Shown: in pieces, positions 13,150 to 41,275 of the stretch
Numbering within the stretch: position 1 is the stretch's first letter
Layout: every line of letters begins with the position of its first letter
NCBI RefSeq assembly: GCF_041260155.1
Contig: NC_091942.1
Span: 2,242,501 to 2,306,500, forward strand
Reading direction: 5' to 3'
Length of the DNA stretch: 64,000 nucleotides
Source: Ptychodera flava
Lineage: Eukaryota; Hemichordata; Enteropneusta; Ptychoderidae
Translations under genes and position numbers: made by a program
The notes under the pieces: generated by a model
The model's input: the letters and a program-made list of their open reading frames with translations, nothing else
Told to the model about the DNA's origin: nothing
Databases searched by the model: none

Positions 13150-15110
13150 ATGGACAAAATCAAATCCAAATGCCACTATATCGGAAATGCTTTGAACAAT
13201 AATGCTAAGGAAAGGCTAGACGCTATTATCGCTAAAGAAAGACTGGATAACCATGAACATGAAACTACATCTAGACTTCGGCTGCGATCTTCATCGTCTG
13301 TGAACGTAAATGATGAAACAATGGAAAATAACTAAAGGGAAAAAGCGCAGCAATCGTGTTCAGGAGAAAGATACCGATCCACCATTGTGTACGAAATTCT
13401 GTAGATTCGACCGCAGTAGTACGGGTAATATGGTAAGATGTAGTCTGTGCTTTATTTGGTTTCATCTTCGCTGTGTGAATGCTACTGAGGATGAAACGCA
13501 GCGGTACTTCTGGCCGTGTCCTGAATGTAGAACTATCACAAAATTGTTGAAGTCCACTGAATTGAAACTAACTGAAATGTTGAACGAACAGGCCAAGTTC
13601 AGAGTTGAACTTTCTTCACTTCAGGCCGTAAACTTTGATTTAATAACACAGCTCTCTATGAAAACGACTGAAAATGAACAACTACGAAATAGATGTCATG
13701 AACTTGAATCTAACTGCGAGTCCATGCGACATCAATACGCCATGCAATACGAATACCGATGTGAACAATGACTCCATTTCTAATTACAGCGCAGATAACG
13801 GACAAGCTCTGCCCAATCTGCATCAATTCGATCGCGTACGAATTCCTCAACAGCCTACAAGGACCACTCTGCAGCTGGCCGCCAGAAAAATGTAAATAAG
13901 GTACTGTTCATCGGTGATTCGTTATTACGCAATTTTTCAAGCAATTCAACTGACACTATTGTCAAGCGTCTGCCAGGTGCTACCATAAATAGAATGCACC
14001 ACTTCATCGCCTCGAAATACTCTGGCAACGATCCTTTCAAGGAGGTTATTTTTAGAAGTAGGTGGAAATGACTGCAGTTCACAAGACCTCACTGTTGAAA
14101 ACTTGCGGCTAAAACTTGACTGCTGACTATTATCTACTTTTAAATGAAACAAAGAAGATTGTGCTTGAGAAAACTAGTATTCTCAGCATCTGTCCCAGGA
14201 TTGACCAGTCAAATCCTGACCTTCTGGTCTGAAAATGGGGACCTTGCTGCTGCATTTATTGATAATGATGCTAATTTTCGATTTCGGGATGGTTCAATTG
14301 ACATGTCACGTCTCTGTTACTGCGTGATGGTGTGCACCTAACGTATTCTGGATGTGATAAGCTCCTCACAAATGCAAATCTCTCCAGCTGCTGTTTCACA
14401 ACGAAATCTCCGTCTGTGGGAAGGCGCTTTACATCTGGTTGCAGTAAGCACAACAATGTCTACAACCGTCGACACTCGAATTCTCAACGATATAGCGATC
14501 AAGCGAAATCTAGAGGAGCGGTATACTGCTATCTGTGTGGCGAATCTGGTCATATTGAGAGAGTCTGCAGACATGGACTCCGTATAAACCGCTGGGCTTG
14601 TGGTCTTCCGGGTCACAAAGCACAACACTGTGTGAACTTTCGGCAACGTTAGAATCTCGGCGAGGAAGCTCAAGCCGTGGACTCTGTGGACACACACGCT
14701 TCTCGGACAAGCTTTTCGAATGGTCTAAAGATTGGATATTGGAATGTTCAATACTTAACTAACAAAATTGATCAGATTACTCATCTTTCTGTTGACAAAA
14801 CGTTTTCATTGGATGTATTGTTTCTTGCTGAAACCTTTTTTAAGTAATACGAACTCTGTCAATGATTTTAAAATTGCCGGTTTTCAAATTGAAAGAAAAG
14901 ATAGGATCGGAAAAAAGGGTGGTTGTCTTTTGGCTTATATTCGTTTTAATGTTTGCTACACGAGAAGGTCTGACCTGGAATCTGATGTCTTGGAAATCTT
15001 GTGGCTTGAGATCAAGCCTCTTAAAAGTAATAGTTTTTTAGTTGCTGGTGTTTATAGACCACCTGGTACCTCTCATTGCATTGATATTTGTATTGAATCG
15101 AATTTGGAAA
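13150..15110 (+). mobile_element. CR1/L2-like LINE fragment: ORF1 (PHD, esterase, zinc knuckles) and the start of the ORF2 endonuclease
   Basis: Order of parts: a PHD-type C4HC3 finger (CTKFC, VRCSLC, WFHLRC, WPCPEC; about 13388-13540); a heptad-rich coiled coil (13545-13765); a SGNH-esterase-like domain with block I IGDSLLRN (about 13905), block III EVGGNDCS (about 14055) and block V DGVHLTYSG (about 14325); a CCHC zinc knuckle CYLCGESGHIERVC (about 14527) and a second one lacking its first Cys (WACGLPGHKAQHC); then the APE endonuclease start IGYWNVQYLTNKID (about 14730) and GVYRPPGTS (about 15045). PHD plus esterase in ORF1 is known from CR1-clade LINEs. The parts lie in different frames, so it is a pseudogene. 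It stops within the endonuclease; reverse transcriptase and 3' end are absent. Confidence 0.85.
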
Positions 15111-15119
15111 AGGGTTTCT

Positions 15120-15292
15120 GTAAGTCGTTCTGAAAGCGCATTGGGATTTGAGATCTGCAGTGATGTCTCGAGTACACAATTCAAGGGCTGTTAGAGATCC
15201 ATAGCATTCGCTTGCTTTTCCGGCAGCAATGCCGCCATCACAACCCACAGCTGTGACAGAGATATCCATTTCATGACAACAGGTAGATCTGA
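15120..15292 (-). pseudogene. Unidentified exon-like open frame inside the TIR element
   Basis: On the minus strand an acceptor with a long pyrimidine tract (CACAATAATTTCAG) precedes an open frame reading STCCHEMDISVTAVGCDGG, IAAGKASECYGSLTALEL and CTRDITADLKSQCAF. It runs into the end of the LINE piece with no clear donor. A GTGAGT donor after a GC-richer segment lies upstream on the same strand (about 15811). Composition is more protein-like than the surroundings. I do not recognise the family. It could be a relic of the element's own gene or of a captured host exon. Confidence 0.35.
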
Positions 15293-16389
15293 AATTATTG
15301 TGAATTGAGAATAAAACAAAATTACGTTCCTAATGATTATTTGCTTGTACCTCTCTCAGACACTTGTACACACTCGCCCATTTAGAATGATGAACGGCTA
15401 AGCTCTCATACGCAGCATTTGATAATGTGATGCGACGGTAGGTCTAATCATTCGACACTCAGGGCATTGCTAGCAAGAGTTTCTCCTATTGCCTCCATGT
15501 TTCCAGGTAAAGCGATTGCTGATATGTCACAGCAATTCAAGATAGCAGTACATTGCTAGGATTCATCAAGTCATCAAGCTGAAATATGACATTGACTGAC
15601 ATTGACTCATATTTTGATAAATAAACGTCAAGTCAACACACCGGGATCGCTATCACCAATTTGAAATTCCCGCTGTTTCGACCAATGCAGGTTGCCTGGA
15701 TTTTATCACTGAATTTCACTTCCGATGTTTGTAAAACTAAAGAAACAAAACTGTTTGGTGTGTCGAATTTATTTTCGTTGATAATATCATGGATAAAAAT
15801 GCCAATACTCACAAATTTTCTCGGAGTGCACCGGCGGCTGCTTCCGGATTGCGGCAAGCGCGTCTATTGTTTACGTTGGACTGCGTGTTGCAGCTATGGT
15901 TACGTAATGTCATTAACCTTTGACCCCATAGTGACAGAAACCTTTGGATTATTTGCTTTTTATGTCTTCACTTACAAACGTCAAGGAATCCCACGAGCAG
16001 TTCCAATGACGGTAAATATTTTTATAATTGTAGAAGAAGCAGTGCTTACTTGTTTGCTGTATCTAAACACTTCCTAATGTCAAATATTTTCCAAGGCGAC
16101 AGACTTTCAGTAAATACCTACAAGAAGTCTAACCATTATTTGTAGTACTCAAAGCTACTTCAAGCTTACAAGGAAATGTGTCATCGTATTTTGTTTAGTT
16201 TGGACTTTGAAATTTTTCAAACTATTTTTTTGTGTGTGTTAAATGTCATATTCCATTTTTTCGAAAGTAAACTGTTAGCAATAAACCGATGATGAAGATA
16301 ATAACAAAGAAATTAATTTATGAATTCGTCACCCTTACACCCGGAGTATATGTATTCGTATGGTACAAAAAAACGTGTCACGAAGTTGC

Positions 16390-17106
16390 TACTTGTGTTG
16401 TTGTTGTTATTTTTGTTGTTTGTAAATTTGAAATCATGTTTTTTGGGTTTATTTTTTTGTTAATGGTATAAAAAACGAACTTGTTGATAAATGATTAAGA
16501 CAGGCTTTAGCAAAAATCAAAATAAGAAAGTAGCAATATTTCATCACTTTTCATGACAGCATAACATAAAAAATAACTGTTTGCCCGCAAGTTTTAAAAG
16601 TGATTCACAAAACATTAGTCATATTACGTAACATGATGTACATGTCACTACGGGATCTCGCACAAGGGTTACCATTTTTAATTTATAAAATTGGAGGTTT
16701 TTAATGCTGAAATTTGCTCAGATTTCACCTCTCCGGCATTAGAGCGCCCTCTACGGCAGAGAAGGGTCAAAGGTCAATATAAGGTTACGGACGTACTGAG
16801 GGGACCTTACTCATGACAAATATATATACTGATACCGTCACTTTTTGTTAGATAATAATCTACAATAAAGTGAATATGTTGCATTTTTACAGAATTTTCA
16901 ACTTTTTAAAGGGGAAATCGTAAGGAAATATTAGGTCCTCACCATATCACGTGACATGGCCTGTAACATCAAAATGGGTCCGTTTAAACAAAAATTAAAA
17001 TTCATTCCTTCTTAGTTAAATTATGCCCTATCATATGTGATATGTTTCGTCTTAATTGAAAATTTGACCTTGGCCACCTTTTGCAGGTTTTTACAGACAG
17101 TGCCTC
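16390..17106. repeat. Right long inverted repeat arm (inner border approximate)
   Basis: Reverse complement of the left arm with gaps. The outer 25 bp are exact and then GGTGGCCAAGG is shared after a 12-base length difference. Confidence 0.65.
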
Positions 17107-17121
17107 TTAAATGTGAAATTC
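17107..17121. repeat. Right 15-bp target-site duplication
   Basis: TTAAATGTGAAATTC directly after the right inverted repeat, identical to 11329-11343. Confidence 0.8.
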
Positions 17122-17527
17122 AAAACACCTGCCGTTGAGTCAATTTTGAAGCTGTGTATCTAATAAATACAAAATTTACTAATAAGCTATATGTAAACTG
17201 TATCCAGATGGGGTCAAAGGTCATGACCTCTCAACTGAACATGTCCTACTTCTGCGTTAGCTGACACTTTGGGCCTAGAAATCTTCGAGTGAGGTACAAA
17301 ACTTCTTTCAAATTTTACAATGATCCTGTATAAGAGAGTTATTAACTACTGAAGTTTGCAAAAAGTATCAACCACACTGTAGAGAATTCACATTTTAGAA
17401 TCCTCCAAATCTAACGATGTATTCATATACTATATGAGTACTCGGTATATACAATTCAACTGGTTATTGATAACAAACTTCACTCTGATTGGCTCAAAAC
17501 AAAATGTAACCTATAACCTACCTGCTA
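17122..17527. other. ALKBH5 3' flank, probable 3' UTR
   Basis: Between the TIR element and the ALKBH5 stop. It contains a DR1-type GGGTCAAAGGTCA at 17211-17223. No clear minus-strand AATAAA was found, so the 3' end of the transcript may run into the transposon. Confidence 0.4.
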
Positions 17528-35267
<17,740 letters not shown>

Positions 35268-35270
35268 TAA

Positions 35271-36048
35271 GGGAGCCGTCATTATTTACGGCCTGGGGAG
35301 GGGTCGTTCATCGGAAACTGAAATTTCGAGTAATCCCCTGCCAACCACGATGACTATATGACTATATGAGTAAAACCCCCTCTCTAACACATAAATTTTG
35401 ACTGACCCCCTGAGATAAGTTAAATATCAATACATGTGTTTATAAAATTTACTAAAATACAGCAATAGTAAAAGACCATTCAAATCCTGGTGTAGGCCTA
35501 CCCTGCTAGATTATTATCTGCCATCTCATGATGGCGCGGTTGAAAAAGGTGAAAAAACAAGACGAAATTCCAAATCACAACAAAATACAGATAATAAAGC
35601 TTAGCTATAACTATTATCCAGTCATATAGTATTGTTTAATTTGGATAGGGGTATCAGTGACGGCTTTTAGGGCCTACTAGGATATCTGACAAGGCAGAAT
35701 TTGATAGTACAAGGGGAAGGAGGAAAGTGTAAAAGGGAATGTCCCCTCTCTTGCAAGGAAAATTTTGAGAAATTGATGTGTGCAATGGTGCAATCTGAGA
35801 GGTGTTTTTAATTTGTTATTTTTACTAAGTTAAACTTATAGAACACCCAAAGGGGGAGAGCATGAGAGGGAGTTCCCCCTCGCATTGAAAATTTTAAGAA
35901 ATTGACGTGTGCAATGGTGCAATCTGAGCGGTGTTTCAATTTATTTTGCACAAAAAATTGAGTAATCCTCCTTTTTCTCCGCATTTGAGCACCCCCCTGT
36001 AGATTTCAATTTTCTGAGTGACCCCTCCCTCAGATAATGACGGCTCCC
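35271..36048. mobile_element. PIF/Harbinger-like TIR element (778 bp) with TAA duplication
   Basis: GGGAGCCGTCATTAT at the left is the inverted copy of ATAATGACGGCTCCC at the right. The 3-bp TAA flanks both ends (35268-35270, 36049-36051), matching the TWA target of Harbinger elements. The interior has G/C tracts next to the ends and a 129-bp duplication (TGCAATGGTGCAATCTGAG at 35781 and 35910). No transposase was found, so it is non-autonomous. Confidence 0.7.
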
Positions 36049-36051
36049 TAA

Positions 36052-38150
36052 CCCATTACCTTGAGCTAGCTCGAGGTTTCCATTTGATTTTTTTATTGTT
36101 GGTGGTAGGAACGACAGGGTATCAGTCACGATGGGGTCAAGCGCAGCCATCGAAACTGGATGATCGGATCACAGGGGCTCAATAATTATCAGTGTTGCCT
36201 TTCAATAAATAAATTCGATAAAAATATCTCATTTGTTTTCACGTTATGCGCCTCGTACTATTAAGCTTATGAACAAAAATTGAGAAAATGATGTCAATTT
36301 TCTTGTTTTCAGTGTTTGTTGCTGCATTGTGGGCATACATGTACACCTAATGAGAAAAGTTGGCTCCAAAAATCGCCTTCTCGAGCTCGTAACATACCCA
36401 TGTGTCCAGAACAATCCTCAGTTTAATCGTACTTTAGCCTAATACAGTCCCTATAGATAGCTAGTGTAAGTATGAGCGTTGAGCGGGCAAATTACCATTA
36501 CTGAATAAGAGAGCGAGAGGAGGGAGTCTTACAGACCGATCGGCATTTCAGCTCGGGGGGGGGGGGGGTGACTTCTTGCCGACGATTTTAAAAAAGACAG
36601 GCCCCACATCCACGCAGTACCAAAAATGATGACCCCTTTGCCAAGAAAAAATATCCCCGAGAAAAAAAAGCTAAACAACTATAACACAGCATATAAATAT
36701 ATAAGTAAATTATGAACTACCTTATAATCTATGAAATTGTTCCAAATTATGTATGTTATAGTATGTAGATATCACTTTCTAAAGAGACAACACACATTGC
36801 AGAAGACAAAAGTCATGATCAGTATCGTCCTTGATGTGCAGAATCAACTTCATATGGCTATGATGTATGAGCTTAAACAAATCACAGTAAGTCCAGTTCC
36901 ATTGTAATGTTAGTCCACAGGGAGCCATAAATATATAACACATAAATAATGTAAGTACATCTATAAATATCATTGGAAAAAGATAAAATGTGTCTGTGTG
37001 TCTTTATAGTGCCTTAGGACTAGCAATCTATTCGCCTCGGGCTATTTGTATGTTCTGTTCTGTTTAACCAACTTGCGACGACGGGCATGAGATACGCCCT
37101 CAACGGCCAACTTTAGATATTCCTCTGGCTCTACACAGAAATGGAAACAATGGCCCTTATTCACAAAATATGTCAAGCTACAAAGGAAAAACGGAAACTA
37201 AAAAGAGAGAGGAAGAAACAATAAAGAATAAAATTTGTCAAATGATTTTATCTTCTTTTTATTTTCTAGCTGGTTTCACTAATACTTATTCTCAGTTTAT
37301 GGCTCTTTGTGAGTTTGTCCTCAGTGGAAATGCAATTGCCAAAACGACAGAGGTTAAAATGTAGTGAACCTCCTTCCTACGTGCTTGTAAAAAAGAAGAC
37401 CCCTTCTTTGATTCCAAAATTAAGTTACCCCTGCCTGATTTTGTTACCTCACATCGATCGTAAGAACTGAACGGTCCCTTAGTGGGCCCTAACCCCATGG
37501 AACCAATCGCTCATGAAGTCAAATGATAGTATTGTCCCCATAACGACAAAGAGAAACAGAAACAAATGTAATGCAATTTTACACATCATGACGAAGAACA
37601 ACATGTCGGGATAAAAATATGAATAACATAAAAAAACAACAGCACGAACTCTTTTATCAAAACAGCACTAATAATTATTGAGCTAAACTACCTCCCAAGT
37701 TCAGACCTTCTGTTTCACATTTTAACTAGTCACTGAATATGTATGTTTTCATGTAAACTGTACTCTTATGTAAAAGGTAGCTGGATTTGTCTCCTTATTT
37801 TCGAATAGAAATGTGAAAAATGAAGTCAACGTTTCAAACGAGTCAATCCTTATAGCTTGATCGCTTTGTTTATATCAATATTTTACATTATCATATTTCC
37901 CCAAGACATTAATTTTCAGGTTTTTATTTGAACTCCCATTTTCGTTTACTAAGATGAGAGCTAATGCTAACATTGATGCTTTTGGAAACTCCGAATTTGG
38001 ATACGATGGTTGCCGAAATTCAAGATAATGCAGTAGACACGTTGTAAAATGGTGTCATTTCCTCTGCCAGTCTGTCGGGGAGCATATATTTTACTTAACA
38101 GCATGTAACTAGTCTGAAAATATCGGATTTCACAAAGAACATATTACAAA
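36052..38150. other. Intergenic, with a fragment of a Harbinger-like element
   Basis: A 13-G run lies at about 36547. CTGAACGGTCCC followed by TTA ends at 37481 and looks like the right end of the 38363-39876 family; its left end could not be fixed. No gene was recognised. Confidence 0.45.
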
Positions 38151-38157
38151 GCATTGT

Positions 38158-38158
38158 T

Positions 38159-38209
<51 letters not shown>
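38158..38209. repeat. (ATC)n microsatellite, about 17 units
   Basis: Uninterrupted ATC repeats. Confidence 0.95.
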
Positions 38210-38211
<2 letters not shown>

Positions 38212-38362
38212 CTCTTCAGTTTTCTTCTCGCTGCCACTCTTGTCATATTTTCTGTTTCACAGGTAAAGAGCCACAACAGTAGCTTAGAAACGTATTTAAC
38301 TTTTGACCAACATTGCGAAAGCCTAGCCCTACGAGGACGACTTTAGTTGGCTGAGACTTTTA

Positions 38363-39876
38363 GGAATCGTTCAGTTATTATGACCGGGGGTGAGCCGGCA
38401 AATTCTTCCTGCGCATCAGTCAAAATAAGTGAACCCCCCTACCAATTGCACCAAAAAATTGATGACCCCCCTTTTAAGATGACAAAAATTCCATGACCCC
38501 CCTCATTGCTTGAGTAAAGCTGCACACACATACACCTCTGGAGGGGGGGGGCAATAGAATCCCCCAAAAAAGATTCTCAGATTTTTTTAAATGACCCTCC
38601 TTACAAACTCACAAGGTGTTAATGTTCAAATTTCCCCTTCTGACTTGCTATAATTTTGAAATTACCCCTCAAAGGGATTGGACAGAAATTATTGGTGGAT
38701 CGCAATATTTTTGCGCAAGCGTATGTGTAAAAAATTTGATATTTGGATTTAATTGATAATCAGCTGTTGATAATGTTTATTCACTATACATGGTAGTCTA
38801 TGAGAAAACTGTGTAATACTTTTTCAATACAAAACTATATTTGCATTTGATGATTGAAATTTGACTTTAGAAATTCACCAAAAAAGTTCATCCACTATAC
38901 ATGGGAGTCTATGATAAAATTGTGAATAATTTTTTTCCAATGAAAAACTCGCTATACTTGTGTATATACAGACGTTGAATAATTAACATAATTGTACTTG
39001 ATTAGAATATGATGGTTAAAGGTGCATATTATATGTACAAGAAATCTGATTTTGGAATTTCACTGAAAATGTCCATCCACTATACATGGGAGTCTATGAG
39101 GAAACTATGAATATTTTTTTCCAGTTCAAAACTATCTAAATCCGTGTACTTATGGACGTTTGATGATTCATTTTAAAGTACTTAATTAGACTAGGATGGT
39201 TAAAGGTTGATATGTGTGCAAGAAATTGGATTTTGGAATTTCACCAAAATGTTGATTCACCATACATTGGAGTCTATGAGAAAACTATGAATATTTTTTT
39301 ACAATGCCAGACTACATTAATTTGTGCTTTTATAAGTGTTCGATAATTGATACAAATGTACTTGATTCAAATAGGGTATTTGAAAGTTCAGATGTTGACA
39401 ACAATTATGATATTGGAATTTCACCTAAAAGTATAATTTCACTTTTCATGGTACTATTAGTCTACAGGTAACTGTTAAATAATTTCCATGACAAAACTTG
39501 CTATATCTCTAATATGTAAGTAATAGGAATTGTTCATTGCCCTCATTGAGCTCGATTTACAATAAGACAAGCCTCAGAGTTGCCTAGTCAAGATGTTCAT
39601 GTGACAGATAATTATACTTTTGTTCAGATTTACACTTAAATAACTTCAAAGAATGAAATCATGCAGCGAATCATTTTTATATCTCAGAATATTTCTGAAC
39701 ACTGAAACTGCTTTTTGATGGGACGGATACTTATGAAAATTAAGTGACCCCCCCCCCCCTCTGAGTTGTTTGAAAAATACATGACTCCGATCCCCCCCCC
39801 CCTTTGCAGTTTTCAAATTTAAGGTGACCCCCCGGATTTTGCCGGCCCACCCCTGCCGTAATAACTGAACGCTCCC
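38363..39876. mobile_element. PIF/Harbinger-like TIR element (1514 bp) with TTA duplication
   Basis: GGAATCGTTCAGTTATTATG at the left is answered by GTAATAACTGAACGCTCCC at the right, then GCCGGC-containing arms. TTA flanks both ends (38360-38362, 39877-39879). The subterminal parts are runs of G or C (TGACCCCCC). The middle is a tandem array of about 180 bp. No transposase frame is visible. Confidence 0.7.
38700..39500. repeat. About 180-bp tandem array inside the Harbinger-like element
   Basis: CACTATACATGGGAGTCTATGA-like motifs occur near 38782, 38892, 39077 and 39257, with a decayed one at 39437. Spacing is 110 and then 180-186 bp. Units also share TTTGATGATT and GGATTTTGGAATTTCAC. Confidence 0.75.
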
Positions 39877-39879
39877 TTA

Positions 39880-40840
39880 AAACTTTGACACTTACTGTTC
39901 CAACGAGGTACTTTACAAGTAAAATATAATGTTGCATGGTAAAGGAGTTGGACTTGAAAAATATAGGAGTCTTAGCCCGAATTCTTTGACCTCTTCCCTA
40001 TTTTACATGAATTCATTCATAAAATAAACTCCAGAGGGCTGCATGGGTCACTGCCTAATAGGAAGGATGTGTCATATATAAGCTTACCCACAGACACTAG
40101 AGAAATTTCTTTAGGGACAAAACTCCCCTTTTGCCTCGTTTAGACTGTTGACCAAGGATGTATTGATAAAATATATACATTTGGCGCCTGTTTTTAACTC
40201 TAACGCAATTTCGACTCATAATTTATGTCGAAATTATTGTTTTGACGCCAAGATTTGGCAAAAATAAAGACTCTTGTCCTCGATTTAACGGGAAAATGTA
40301 ATCATTTGATTTGCGATTTGATCTGTTCAGACACAGTCTCTCTACACATTGTGGTCCCGGGTATACTTCTATACCGACCAATTTGGGAGTGAGTGACCCC
40401 TCCTAGGAGCCCATGCCGCACCAACTATACAGACAAATAATCAGACTTAATGTGTAACTTACAGACAACAGAAAAAACAAAACTGTAAAGTTACATCAAC
40501 AGTCCTCTCGATTTGAAGAGAAAATCTCGATCCAAAGGACTTAGAGTCTATTAAATTTAACTATCATTAGTAACAGAAATATCAAAATTGAAAGTGTACT
40601 TGCTGCAGATTTAATGCTTTTTCAGTACTTTTGTTCTGGCTGTAAACTACAGTGTCTAGTTCTAATTCTATAATCGTGACGAAATCTCCCTGACGTCATT
40701 TCAGCGTTTATGTGAAATCGGATGTCATTATTGACAACAGATTTCAAGTCCGGAGTAGAATTCATTTGTCAACAATACCGTTACATTTTGTCACCACACA
40801 GTTCCGTTTGCCGACATGGTTGATTACTTTATATTCACAC
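39880..40840. other. Intergenic, nothing recognised
   Basis: No coding region or clear repeat. The right part may already belong to the LINE that follows. Confidence 0.4.
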
Positions 40841-40856
40841 CTGTCTCAGTGCTGAT

Positions 40857-41275
40857 TCAACTTCATTACGATTATTAGCGTCACCTCTTTTTAATCACAT
40901 AGCCAATTTATGGAATATTTTACCCTGGGCATTGAGGACCATTTACTTCAACGCTTACATTTAACCGGGCGATAAAAATGGTATTTGAACAAATTTCATA
41001 GTTCATTTGATCCTCAGAACACATGTACATGGATGTAGACCTATGTAAATTTGGTTGATTTTTAAAAATGTTTTTCAGTGTTTCATTTTTAATTTAAACT
41101 GTTGTATATTTTACGTCAGCTTTTTCTTTTAATTGCTCGTTATGTAGTTAGTGTGTTATGGGGATAGACTTTGTATAGGTGTTTTGCACCTGTTTTGGTC
41201 ACCAAATCCTATGTAGACCCTTTTTTTAGTTTACGTCGGATAAATCTTAATAAATAAAAATAAATAAATAAATAT
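40857..41275 (+). mobile_element. 3' end of a LINE (5'-truncated), with A-rich tail
   Basis: An open frame reads STSLRLLASPLFNHIANLWN then ILPWALRT; after a frame shift STLTFNRAIKMVFEQIS follows. This resembles the C-terminus of L2/CR1/Jockey-type reverse-transcriptase proteins (NLWN.LP, then F+R.L). About 260 bp of 3' UTR ends in a TAAATAAATAAA tail at 41249-41275. The true 5' break is not fixed. Confidence 0.6.

Larger units (their letters stand above)
11344..17106. mobile_element. Large TIR element (5.76 kb) with long diverged inverted repeats and 15-bp target duplication
   Basis: The ends are exact inverted copies for 25 bases (GAGGCACTGTCTGTAAAAAC then CTGCA at the left, the reverse complement at 17082-17106). 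Similarity continues inward with gaps: GGTGGCCAAGG, TTAACTAA/CTAACTAA, TGACCTTTGACCC, GCGCCCTC-like and TTGCTAA blocks occur in the same order on both arms for roughly 600-750 bp. An exact 15-bp direct repeat, TTAAATGTGAAATTC, flanks the element at 11329-11343 and 17107-17121. The inside holds a LINE piece and an exon-like minus-strand frame. No transposase was recognised, so the superfamily is open; a 15-bp duplication is longer than the standard cut-and-paste families make. It ends about 420 bp past the ALKBH5 stop. Confidence 0.8.

Noticed and set aside
11344-17106. Calling the TIR element Kolobok or piggyBac because the flanking repeat begins with TTAA
   Set aside because: The left TTAA is 11 bp away from the inverted repeat, so the duplication is the whole 15 bp and not TTAA alone.
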